DNA of 64,000 nucleotides from a virus: positions 1-64,000 of IMG/VR virus record IMGVR_UViG_3300043568_000218; one strand, written 5' to 3'. The notes beneath the pieces are model-generated. The model ran no database searches. It worked only from the letters and a program-made list of their open reading frames with translations, and was not told the DNA's origin. The position numbers were made by a program, and so were the translations under genes. The first letter of the stretch is position 1, and the number at the start of each line of letters is the position of its first letter. This document shows positions 48,563 through 55,678 of the stretch, piece by piece.

Positions 48563-50128
48563 TTAACGAGGGTCAAACTCAGCAGGTACTGGAGTACAAA
48601 CTTCTGGACAAGCGTATGTTGTCAAAGTAGTACAGCCGCTACCTGCGTTGCTCAACCAAGCTTCAACAAAGCCTTCAAATGCTACGTTGTAGTTAGTAGT
48701 TGCAGACAATACACTTGTTGCATCTAATGCTACAGTTATAGGTGCTGTTGCACTACCTAAAGTAATTGTGAATACTGTAGTACTTACTACTTCATAGATG
48801 TAAGCATTAGCAACGATAGTACCCGTTCCACCTGTTAAAGTAACAACCATACCTGGTAACAAACCTGCTGTAGAAGCTACAGTGATTGTACCATAAGCTG
48901 GAATAGCACCTGCAGCAGCAGTACTTGTAGAAGCAGCTGTTGAATCAATACCTGCAACAACATTATCTTCAGTTACAACAATTTGCAACAAGTACTGATC
49001 ATTATCAAATGTTCCAGAAGGATTATTGAAACGTGGTACGTTATGTTGAATATAGTAGCTAGTATAGAAAGCATTACGATTAATTGCATCATACACGTCT
49101 GTACCGTTAGTGATCTCACGAATACGCAAGTCTTGTCCGGTATAGAAAGGCTGTTGCATGTATGCTTCAGTTAAGATAAGCTGACGTATAACATTTTCAC
49201 CTGTTCCTTTTAACTGAATTGGTTGACAAATATCATTCTCACAAAGACCTGTGAAAGCACAAGGGTCTCCGTTAAGATCTACCTCAGAAGCAAAAAGCTT
49301 AACTGGCTCTAAGAAAGCAATGATAGAATCATTAGGATAGAAAGTACAATCTTGGAAACGAGTATCAGCATAAGCTCCAGTGATAATCAAACCAGCAAGA
49401 GTAGTCTCATCTGTTCCTGGAGGGAATGCAGCACCTTCCAAAGTGTAAGGTAACAATGCTTCAGCAGTTGTGCTATCGTCAGTATTAACTGGCTCAAATG
49501 CCTGCCAAGTTGTTCCAGCATCAGTAGAGTAAGTAATTGCTACGTGGATGAACGGATTAATCAAAATACTGTTTAAGAAGTCATAAGCCCATTTAGTGTA
49601 AACAATCAAAGGATTTACAGCTACTGGAGCAATTGCATCAGCTGGACAACATCCTGTGTAAGCACCAGAAGTGTAATAGCTGTTACGAGTTAAGTAACGT
49701 AATGCAGGTGATCCTTTAATGTCTAAACGCAAAGAATAAGTCTCTCCGCATAAGAATTCCTTAGCGCAAGATCCTTCATAATTTTCTACGTTAGCACCTA
49801 CAGTAATCTGTGCTTGTTGAGCAGGACAAGATTCTACTTTGTAGAAAGATGATACATACTTAGGGTTGATAGTCTTAGACTTTACAGACTCAGAATATCC
49901 ACCGTGGAATGGACCAATTTTGTCATTAGGGTGAATAGAACCTGATACAAGTACCAATGGGCACTTTAAAGCAGTTGATGGATCAAGATCCGTAGGGATA
50001 GTCCAAGTTTTAGGATCAACAAAAGTAAACTCACCTAGAGTTAAGTCACTTGTTGATAATCCTGGATCAGTTACAAAACCATTGTATCCTACAAAGGTTT
50101 TCTGAAAGGCATGATTAAAATACGACAT
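48563..50128 (-). CDS. 521-aa virion structural protein (unassigned; auxiliary capsid or tail candidate)
   Basis: The protein starts MSYFNHAFQKTFVGYNGFV and is beta-rich with cysteines in pairs (SCPAQQ, CCPAD, CENDICQ), no signal peptide and no enzyme motif. Residues about 385-475 form an Ala/Thr/Gly-rich insert (TITVASTAGLLPGMVVTLTG) with the look of a small Ig-like or fibre-type domain, compositionally unlike the rest. It has its own leader (68 bases) and is followed by a strong terminator, with cleaner codon use than the cargo genes. Both suggest high expression, as for a major virion component. Position after the head genes fits an auxiliary capsid or major tail protein in crAss-like order, but I cannot choose between them. 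Confidence 0.6.
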   Translation of the reverse strand: MSYFNHAFQKTFVGYNGFVTDPGLSTSDLTLGEFTFVDPKTWTIPTDLDPSTALKCPLVLVSGSIHPNDKIGPFHGGYSESVKSKTINPKYVSSFYKVESCPAQQAQITVGANVENYEGSCAKEFLCGETYSLRLDIKGSPALRYLTRNSYYTSGAYTGCCPADAIAPVAVNPLIVYTKWAYDFLNSILINPFIHVAITYSTDAGTTWQAFEPVNTDDSTTAEALLPYTLEGAAFPPGTDETTLAGLIITGAYADTRFQDCTFYPNDSIIAFLEPVKLFASEVDLNGDPCAFTGLCENDICQPIQLKGTGENVIRQLILTEAYMQQPFYTGQDLRIREITNGTDVYDAINRNAFYTSYYIQHNVPRFNNPSGTFDNDQYLLQIVVTEDNVVAGIDSTAASTSTAAAGAIPAYGTITVASTAGLLPGMVVTLTGGTGTIVANAYIYEVVSTTVFTITLGSATAPITVALDATSVLSATTNYNVAFEGFVEAWLSNAGSGCTTLTTYACPEVCTPVPAEFDPR

Positions 50129-50196
50129 GTTTTTTTGTTTTTAAGGGTTATAAATATATAGTTAATATAAGGAAAGTTTCTCAACTCTCCAAATTT

Positions 50197-50790
50197 TTAC
50201 AAATAATCTTTCATCTCGTGATCAAGTAAGCGCATTGCTACCTTGTCTGTACCAAAAGAGTTTAACTGGTCTACCCAGTTTTGCATCTTGTTATGCTCTT
50301 CAACTTGTTCTTTTAAGTAAGCTAAAGCAAACTCATATAACATGTAGTCTGCTTTTTTCATAGCGTCTCCAGCCAACTCTTTGATTTGCTTAGTTATAGT
50401 AATCTCATGATCATAAGACATCTGTATAATCTCAGGAAGACCATTAAAGGTTTGGTTAGGAGAATCTAGTTTTGGAGTAAGCGGTTGTACCCCCATAGAT
50501 AATAAGTAGGTTCTTGCTAAGTCTGAATGGGACATTTCCTCATTAGAGTATTTACGCCATAGTTTAGCGGCATTAACATAACCGTTATTATCTAACCACA
50601 TTGACATAGCCAAGTATATTCTGCCCGAGTATTCCTCTTGTTGTACACGGTAGTTTAGATACTCTACGCAGTCATCTGATAAAAGTATATTCTTACCTTT
50701 AGTAGATGGTGCTTTCTTTATAGTAGATGCGGTAGGACTAGTAATACCTACTACTTCTCGTTTCAATAAATTTCTCGGTTGTTCCGCCAT
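50197..50790 (-). CDS. Ferritin (non-haem, FtnA-like) with 37-residue N-terminal extension
   Basis: Residues about 38-197 align end to end with bacterial FtnA. Ferroxidase-site residues are in place: E52 and Y59 (EEYSGRIYLAMSMW), E85 and H88 (NEEMSHSD), E129 (DHEITITKQI), then Q162 and E165 (EQVEEH). The SPNQTFNGLPEIIQ linker and LLDHEM end also match. FtnA oxidises Fe(II) and stores ferric iron inside a 24-subunit shell in the cytoplasm. The first ~37 residues, Lys/Ser/Thr-rich and Pro-containing, are not part of the ferritin fold and could be a tag or flexible tail. The gene sits in the virion operon between a ring-like gene (12-base gap) and a major virion gene. Host protection against oxidative stress, iron capture, or packaging in the particle are all possible; none is shown. 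Confidence 0.9.
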   Translation of the reverse strand: MAEQPRNLLKREVVGITSPTASTIKKAPSTKGKNILLSDDCVEYLNYRVQQEEYSGRIYLAMSMWLDNNGYVNAAKLWRKYSNEEMSHSDLARTYLLSMGVQPLTPKLDSPNQTFNGLPEIIQMSYDHEITITKQIKELAGDAMKKADYMLYEFALAYLKEQVEEHNKMQNWVDQLNSFGTDKVAMRLLDHEMKDYL

Positions 50791-50802
50791 TATTCCTAGT
50801 TA

Positions 50803-51510
50803 TTATGTGTTTTCTTCTCCAGATGTTTTAGCAATAGAATATTGATTCATAGATTCAATATCTCCTGCAAGTACTTGTACTGTTTCATCTACAAGTATTT
50901 CAATGATGTTATCCGCAAATTCGCAAATAATATCATCAGTCGATACTTGTAGGGTATATGGGTCTGTGCAGCCATTGATTTGAATCAGAACTGGATTTCT
51001 ATAATACATCAGATAGCAGTTGACAACTTCAAAATCATTGTCATTATATATACGTACTTTATCTCCTACAAGAGTACAGAAGGTTTCTCCCCATTCAAAG
51101 CTAGGTTTACGTAAGTAATCCTGTAAGTAAACGGGAACGTTCTGTTCTTCAGCAAGATAAGTAACAGTCATGCTTTGCGGATCTTCGCAACATCCTTTTC
51201 TAGCATTAGCGTCAATACGTTTAAACTGTAAATAATCTTCCGGAAGAAGCTCAGTTTCTTGGTATAGATGTTTGGGATAAAGCTCTACTAAAACTTCTTT
51301 TAATAAATTCTGAAGATCATCTACTTTACGAGTAGATTGTTCATCTCCTTGTTTTTCAGCGTTTAATCCAATTAGTTGGCGACGGACCCATTGTATCTGG
51401 GCTTTATTAAAGGCCTCTACAATTTGCCAGCATTCGAAGTTATCGTAATCATTGCTGGCAAGCTTATTAAGTCGTTGCTTAATCTTAAGCTGTAGAGTAG
51501 TATTGTTCAT
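50803..51510 (-). CDS. 235-aa neck/ring-like head-tail connector protein
   Basis: The N-terminal helices (LQLKIKQRLNKLASNDYDNF, then IVEAFNKAQIQWVRRQLIG) lead to LLPEDYLQFKRIDANARKGC and a beta-rich half with CTLVGDKVRIYNDND, ending in a Glu-rich helix. This helix-then-LPxDxx layout is shared with the 317-aa protein at 39.3 kb, and matches ring/adaptor proteins stacked under the portal in crAss-like podoviruses. It starts the stretch between the microprotein cluster and ferritin, three bases after the gene upstream. Ring/connector role is inferred from layout and gene order. Confidence 0.65.
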   Translation of the reverse strand: MNNTTLQLKIKQRLNKLASNDYDNFECWQIVEAFNKAQIQWVRRQLIGLNAEKQGDEQSTRKVDDLQNLLKEVLVELYPKHLYQETELLPEDYLQFKRIDANARKGCCEDPQSMTVTYLAEEQNVPVYLQDYLRKPSFEWGETFCTLVGDKVRIYNDNDFEVVNCYLMYYRNPVLIQINGCTDPYTLQVSTDDIICEFADNIIEILVDETVQVLAGDIESMNQYSIAKTSGEENT

Positions 51511-51513
51511 TAT

Positions 51514-51753
51514 TTACCAATTGTTATGTTTTTTATAACATCTACTAGGGCCACTACCACTACGTTTTTTATGAGCTTTGTAGTTATAACCTTTTCCTTT
51601 TTTAGGCCAATCCCCAGATTCAGAAGATTCGGAAGATTCAGAAATAGTACCCATACCAGATACCGGCTCCTCCTTTGTATACATATTACTTGTATCTACA
51701 AAGTTCCCACCTAAATCCATGTAACCTATTTTTTTAGAATTTTTGTTAATCAT
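51514..51753 (-). CDS. 79-aa Ser/Lys-rich microprotein
   Basis: A MINKNSKKIGYMDLGGNFVD start is followed by a SESSESSESG acidic-serine run, then a basic tail with KKGKGYNYKAHKKRSGSG and a single Cys. Charge is segregated: acidic middle, basic C-terminus. It lies three bases before the ring-like gene and eight bases after the next microprotein. It is one of seven tiny genes here and I do not recognise a family. The basic tail would suit contact with packaged DNA, which is inference. Confidence 0.6.
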   Translation of the reverse strand: MINKNSKKIGYMDLGGNFVDTSNMYTKEEPVSGMGTISESSESSESGDWPKKGKGYNYKAHKKRSGSGPSRCYKKHNNW

Positions 51754-51761
51754 GGTATTTA

Positions 51762-51962
51762 TTATCCTTTAACTTTTTTCAAGTTTGGGTTTGCCTTTTT
51801 AGCAGCAGAAGACGCCTTACGAGCAGCAGAAGCTAATATAGCTCCAGCAGCTGCTTTAGATACGCCCTGCTTTTTTGCAATACTTGACTGTACTGCTTTA
51901 AATCCTGGATGGCTTCCTCCTTTCTTGTAGGATCCGCCACATTTTGCACAACCTTTCATCAT
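51762..51962 (-). CDS. 66-aa basic Ala/Lys-rich microprotein with CxxC
   Basis: The start MMKGCAKCGGSYKKGGSHPG carries a CxxC and a Gly-rich segment. The remainder is an Ala/Lys/Ser helix (KKQGVSKAAAGAILASAARK, then KANPNLKKVKG) resembling a histone-H1-like or other DNA-coating tail. Net charge is strongly positive. Part of the microprotein cluster upstream of the ring-like gene. Probably a minor head protein or DNA-associated factor, by composition only. Confidence 0.6.
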   Translation of the reverse strand: MMKGCAKCGGSYKKGGSHPGFKAVQSSIAKKQGVSKAAAGAILASAARKASSAAKKANPNLKKVKG

Positions 51963-51974
51963 AGTACTATAGTT

Positions 51975-52214
51975 TTAACATTTCCATTTTCTAAGCGCTA
52001 ACGTTTTTCTTGTAGGCTCGCCGTTAGGTTTCTTTGCAGGTCCCTTTACTCCAGACATTCTAGCACAAAAGGATTTCTTTCTAGAGCCACCTTCTGGTTG
52101 TGGAGCTTTTAAATTTCCACCAGTTTCTCTATTGTAAGAAGCACGCCCTTTAGCATTAAGTCCTCCACTTGGAGACTTACCTTCTTTTCTTTGCCATGCT
52201 GGACTCTTAGCCAT
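51975..52214 (-). CDS. 79-aa DUF6321-like basic phage protein
   Basis: I start at ATG 52214 (MAKSPAWQRKEGKSPSGGLN) because the longer frame adds 29 residues that overlap the preceding 49-aa gene. The sequence SPAWQRKEGK...GGLNAKGRASYNR, then GGNLKAPQPEGG, KSFCARMSGVKG and a C-terminal TRKTLALRKWKC matches the DUF6321 pattern, found in many marine and gut phages next to head genes. It is highly basic and Gly-rich with conserved Trp, Cys and Arg. Function unknown; a DNA- or capsid-associated small protein is the usual guess. Confidence 0.8.
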   Translation of the reverse strand: MAKSPAWQRKEGKSPSGGLNAKGRASYNRETGGNLKAPQPEGGSRKKSFCARMSGVKGPAKKPNGEPTRKTLALRKWKC

Positions 52215-52215
52215 G

Positions 52216-52365
52216 TTATTTCTTTTTAGCAGTCTTAGCCGACTGGGTAAAATCTTTTTTACTAGGGGCACCTTTTGCTCCCACCTTGCGCATCTTCTCA
52301 CCTGAGCCTGCAGCTATGCGAGCTCTCTTAGCGTGAATATTAGCGTATAATCCTTGCTTAGCCAT
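52216..52365 (-). CDS. 49-aa DUF5872-like basic phage protein
   Basis: ATG 52365 to TAA 52218-52216 encodes a protein that starts MAKQGLYANIHAKRARIAAG, then SGEKMRKVGAKGAPS and SAKTAKKK. The NIHAKR...GSGEKMRK...GAP...F..SAKTAK pattern matches DUF5872, another short basic family of phages. Its stop is one base from the DUF6321-like start, and the two families probably travel together. Strongly basic; function unknown, presumed virion- or DNA-associated. Confidence 0.8.
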   Translation of the reverse strand: MAKQGLYANIHAKRARIAAGSGEKMRKVGAKGAPSKKDFTQSAKTAKKK

Positions 52366-52366
52366 G

Positions 52367-52585
52367 TTATTTTCCTTTAGCTACGTTACCTAACATTTTA
52401 ATCTGCTCTTGAGCAAATTTCTTTACATCAGTCATCATCTTAGGATTGCTACGAATTTCTTCTGCACGACGTAAAGTATTCATAGCTGATTCAATTTCCC
52501 ATTTACGCATCTCCGCTTTATTTGGAGAAGAAATGCTTATTGAAGCAGTTGACTTTTTAGGGGTAGCTACTTTTTTTGCTGCCAT
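52367..52585 (-). CDS. 72-aa basic N-terminal, helical microprotein
   Basis: I start at ATG 52585 (MAAKKVATPKKSTASISI), which follows the upstream 40-aa gene by one base; the longer alternative from 52609 overlaps it. A basic Lys/Ala/Pro N-terminal tail of about 25 residues precedes a helix with KAEMRKWEIESAMNTLRRAE and a second helix ending in KFAQEQIKMLGNVAKGK. The helix content looks like a folded coiled-coil hairpin, unlike the disordered neighbours. Unrecognised. Confidence 0.65.
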   Translation of the reverse strand: MAAKKVATPKKSTASISISSPNKAEMRKWEIESAMNTLRRAEEIRSNPKMMTDVKKFAQEQIKMLGNVAKGK

Positions 52586-52586
52586 A

Positions 52587-52709
52587 TTATTTCTTTTTAG
52601 GGAGTTCAACTAAGCCACATTTAGAAGTCCCTCCCCCTGCAAATTTAGGAGGAGAGGCCTTCTTATAATGGATTAAATTTTTAGCTTCCTTACTAGTAAG
52701 GATAGCCAT
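52587..52709 (-). CDS. 40-aa microprotein
   Basis: ATG 52709 to TAA 52589-52587 encodes MAILTSKEAKNLIHYKKASP, then PKFAGGGTSKCGLVELPKKK. The ATG shares one base with the upstream TAA (TAATG), which fits translational coupling. It has a short helix, a Gly-rich turn, one Cys and a basic tail. The start, spacing and strand match the six tiny neighbours, which supports a real gene despite its length. Function unknown. Confidence 0.55.
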   Translation of the reverse strand: MAILTSKEAKNLIHYKKASPPKFAGGGTSKCGLVELPKKK

Positions 52710-52897
52710 TAACGTCCTGGTTTAGGTTGTGGTTTATTAACCCCACCTGATGATGTACCTTTAGACTTCTTTGTAGCAGCTGGACTAGCATTTACTTTAC
52801 CAGAAGACTTACCAGCAGAATTTTTAATAGCATTAAATACTGCCATGTTGTTAGGATTGGATTTTCCACCAATACCTTTTGCACCTGAATTTTTCAT
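52709..52897 (-). CDS. 62-aa Ser/Gly/Lys-rich disordered microprotein
   Basis: The protein MKNSGAKGIGGKSNPNNMAV...KPGR is low-complexity, basic and Pro/Gly-rich, with one short helix (AVFNAIKNSAG). It opens the microprotein cluster 27 bases after the 339-aa gene. The composition looks like a disordered DNA- or capsid-binding tail. Unrecognised. Confidence 0.5.
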   Translation of the reverse strand: MKNSGAKGIGGKSNPNNMAVFNAIKNSAGKSSGKVNASPAATKKSKGTSSGGVNKPQPKPGR

Positions 52898-52924
52898 TTC
52901 TTTAAGTATTTATATATAAGATAG

Positions 52925-53944
52925 TTATTGATTCCAATATTTCTCTACTTTTTTTAGCAAATCTACTAAAACGTCTTCGTGAAGAGGATTATTTAGATAC
53001 TCTACAGCATCTGCTTGATTACGTCCAATAAGAATGTTCTTATCAGCAGTATATACAAATCCATCAGCTTTCGTTACAATAAATTTATAAAAGGTAGCGT
53101 CCTTAACAAGTGCTTTTAACTTAAGTACTTCCATACCTAGGTTAGCAGAGTCTAAGAACATTTGTGCAGCACGGTTAGCATTCTTTTCAGAACCTTGACC
53201 ACTAATGAAATTATCCATGTTATCGTAAACAACATCATTAGGTGTACTCTTTCTATACTGCGCGCTAGCTGTATCTACAATTTTAGCAATGTAAAGAAGT
53301 TTGTTTGTATTCTTATCAAACAGTTTCTGTAATTCAGAAAGAGCTTTATTACGTAACTTCTTACTTTCTGTTTTAGTAGAAACAGTTTCAACGTGTCTGT
53401 CTAAGAAGAACTTAGGAACAGGCATCTTTGATCTAGCATCATCGTAGCTTTTAGCTATGATACTAAAACCTCCAGCATTAATAGCGTAAAGTTTTACCAA
53501 GTCATAAGGATCTTTTGGATCCAAGTAAATTGGCTCATTTCCAGCTTTAATTTCGATCTTTGACCAAAAGGCATCATTATCTGGTCTAAGTAATTTTATT
53601 TTATTCCAGAATTCTTTATCATCAGGATCAACTACGTTAGCAGCTAATTCTTTTTCAAGCTCTGCTACTACTGCTCTGATTTCACGAATTGTAGCTTCTC
53701 TTGTTTCAGCATCAGGAATGTTTTTAATCTCCGGAGCAAATTCATTAAGTCCTGTTACATATCTCTTGATTCCGTTGAATTCAAGACAGGCTAGTTGTTC
53801 CATATGCTTGACTCCTTCGTAAAGAGACATGCCATATTTCTCTAACCCCATGTTACTAATTCGATCATCGAAGTAGGGTTTAATTGCGATAGGACTTCTT
53901 TTAGTTTCAGAATACCTCTCGACTTTTGTAAATGCTGTTGTCAT
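52925..53944 (-). CDS. 339-aa unassigned head-module protein
   Basis: The protein starts MTTAFTKVERYSETKRSPIA and is mostly helical and charged, with segments such as AETREATIREIRAVVAELEKEL and RNKALSELQKLFDKNTNKLL that look like coiled coils. It has no Cys-rich or enzyme motif. It is the first gene after the major capsid protein and its terminator, so it may be transcribed separately. A TAnnTTTG-like TACCTTTA box (53973-53980) lies just upstream. Genes in this slot in crAss-like genomes encode head or head-completion proteins, but I cannot confirm the family. Confidence 0.55.
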   Translation of the reverse strand: MTTAFTKVERYSETKRSPIAIKPYFDDRISNMGLEKYGMSLYEGVKHMEQLACLEFNGIKRYVTGLNEFAPEIKNIPDAETREATIREIRAVVAELEKELAANVVDPDDKEFWNKIKLLRPDNDAFWSKIEIKAGNEPIYLDPKDPYDLVKLYAINAGGFSIIAKSYDDARSKMPVPKFFLDRHVETVSTKTESKKLRNKALSELQKLFDKNTNKLLYIAKIVDTASAQYRKSTPNDVVYDNMDNFISGQGSEKNANRAAQMFLDSANLGMEVLKLKALVKDATFYKFIVTKADGFVYTADKNILIGRNQADAVEYLNNPLHEDVLVDLLKKVEKYWNQ

Positions 53945-53982
53945 TTAGTTGGTTTTTATTAATTGGTTTTTGTAAAGGTAGT

Positions 53983-54010
53983 AAAAAAGGGGGAGATTTT
54001 AGCCTCCCCC
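53983..54010 (-). terminator. Rho-independent terminator after the major capsid gene
   Basis: On the minus strand GGGGGAG (54010-54004) pairs with CTCCCCC (53995-53989) around an 8-base loop, followed by six T (53988-53983). It lies 22 bases after the capsid stop. The 7-bp, mostly G-C stem should be efficient. The TACCTTTA box right after it (53973-53980) could restart transcription for the next gene. Confidence 0.85.
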
Positions 54011-54032
54011 CGTTTTTACAGATTATTTAAGA

Positions 54033-55652
54033 TTAGAATGATCCGCCAGTAACTGGGTTACGCATAACGATTTTCAATACTTTGGTCGGGTCTTTAACCC
54101 AGATCGCAGGCATGTTTTGCGTCATGTATACACGGTATCCGTTGAATTGTCCAGAAGACGCGAAGCCTTGGCTACGTCCCATGTAATCCATAGTTCCGTT
54201 TTGGTACCACCATTTCAATTGGTTATCCCAGTTAAGTTTCAACAAGAAGATATTATCGTTAGTGTTATCGGTAATATCAAAGATGATGAAGCTATAAGAA
54301 GACAATGGGAAACCATCAATGATTGGGTTCTCAATATCGTTAGTATGTAAGTTATCGAACGCCGGGTTCAACACGAACTTAACGTTAGCCAAGAATGGGA
54401 TAACATAAGAAGTGTAAGCGAATCCGAAGTTCAAGTCCATACCTTTACCAGTGATTGCTCCGATGTCAGCAGCTTGGATCAACAATCCTGAAGACATAGC
54501 CTCACGTGCGATTGCTGCATTAACCATACGCATACCTGCCATACCTGTTTGTACGATAAGCTGACGCTTAGGATCTGGACCTTGGAAGTCAACCTTACCA
54601 GCGTAGAAGTTGTACAATTCAGAACGGAACAAATCTAAGTTGAAACCAGCCTTGTTGTATACGCGCTTGAACGAGTTGTCCAATTGCTTCCAAAGACCGA
54701 CAGATAAACGGATATCATCTGGACCGTCTTGACGAACGCGTCCACCTTGTCCCCACATTAAGTAGGTTTCGATATCGCTAGCTACTTTGCTCAAGTGAGC
54801 TGCTTCCATAGTAGTTAAGAAAGTACGAGATAATGAACCATTACCCATAGCGCGCTTAACATAATCCTTACCCATGCGAGAAACCATAGTATCTAGGTTA
54901 GCTACAGATGGATCCATATTCTTGTCAAAGTTACGCCAGATCTCAGTAACAGGTACAGTACCGTCAGCATTCATTCCGCCTTTGATCATAAGATCAGCGC
55001 GAGAAGATACAGAATAGTGTACGTGTGCTTCAGCTCCTCCTACGAAGTTGTAGAATTCACGGAAACCGGTTTGTGTAGTAATGTCAGAGAAACGCTCTCC
55101 GTATTCTCCACGAGCAGAACCTTTACGGAAGATTTTAGTACCTGGAGCAAGATAGTCAGTTGATAACGCAAAAGAGCTATCATTGTTAACTAACTGTACC
55201 GTGTACAAGAAACCATCTCCTAAAGGAATGATATCGTCTACAGTAATGTACATCTCAGCACCGTTGTACTTGTCATAAGTGATGATATCACCATGTCCAA
55301 ATTCGCGACGTGAAATTTTAATTTTGAACGTTTGTCCGTCAGTACCTACTGATTCAGCACCATTCAATTCTACATCATCAACAATGTAAGGAAGATCTAA
55401 TACAACCGGCGTTTGCCATTTGTACTCTCCTCTTGCGTTGTCGACATTAATTACGTTCTTTCCACCAAAGCTAGACATTTGGTACAAAGGCATTTCTACC
55501 TTTTGTGCCATTGCCCAAAGATCTACTGGTCCTAAATCCATAGGTTCAGAGTTCTTGAGCATGTTAACCAAGTGGTAAGAATCTACGTGTGAACTAGCGG
55601 CGTAGTTGGTATCTCGTAGAAATATACCATTGTTTAAAACTGGAGTTGACAT
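54033..55652 (-). CDS. Major capsid protein (crAss-like, HK97 fold)
   Basis: The 539-aa product starts MSTPVLNNGIFLRDTNYAAS and has the long helix/beta layout of crAss-like HK97-fold capsid proteins. An N-terminal arm leads to VEMPLYQMSSFGGKNVINVD and beta-strands GEYKWQTPVV; AEAHVHYSVSSRADL is central; the C-terminal region is rich in FQGPDPKRQLIVQTG and ends in PTKVLKIVMRNPVTG. It sits between the scaffold-like gene and a strong terminator, the expected slot, and has the smoother codon use expected of an abundant protein. Length is within the crAss-like range (roughly 490-540 aa). I see no N-terminal prohead-protease propeptide and no protease gene in the window. Capsid subunits of this fold assemble a large icosahedral head. 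Confidence 0.85.
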   Translation of the reverse strand: MSTPVLNNGIFLRDTNYAASSHVDSYHLVNMLKNSEPMDLGPVDLWAMAQKVEMPLYQMSSFGGKNVINVDNARGEYKWQTPVVLDLPYIVDDVELNGAESVGTDGQTFKIKISRREFGHGDIITYDKYNGAEMYITVDDIIPLGDGFLYTVQLVNNDSSFALSTDYLAPGTKIFRKGSARGEYGERFSDITTQTGFREFYNFVGGAEAHVHYSVSSRADLMIKGGMNADGTVPVTEIWRNFDKNMDPSVANLDTMVSRMGKDYVKRAMGNGSLSRTFLTTMEAAHLSKVASDIETYLMWGQGGRVRQDGPDDIRLSVGLWKQLDNSFKRVYNKAGFNLDLFRSELYNFYAGKVDFQGPDPKRQLIVQTGMAGMRMVNAAIAREAMSSGLLIQAADIGAITGKGMDLNFGFAYTSYVIPFLANVKFVLNPAFDNLHTNDIENPIIDGFPLSSYSFIIFDITDNTNDNIFLLKLNWDNQLKWWYQNGTMDYMGRSQGFASSGQFNGYRVYMTQNMPAIWVKDPTKVLKIVMRNPVTGGSF

Positions 55653-55678
55653 GTTTATTTATTTAAGGGTTAATTTTA

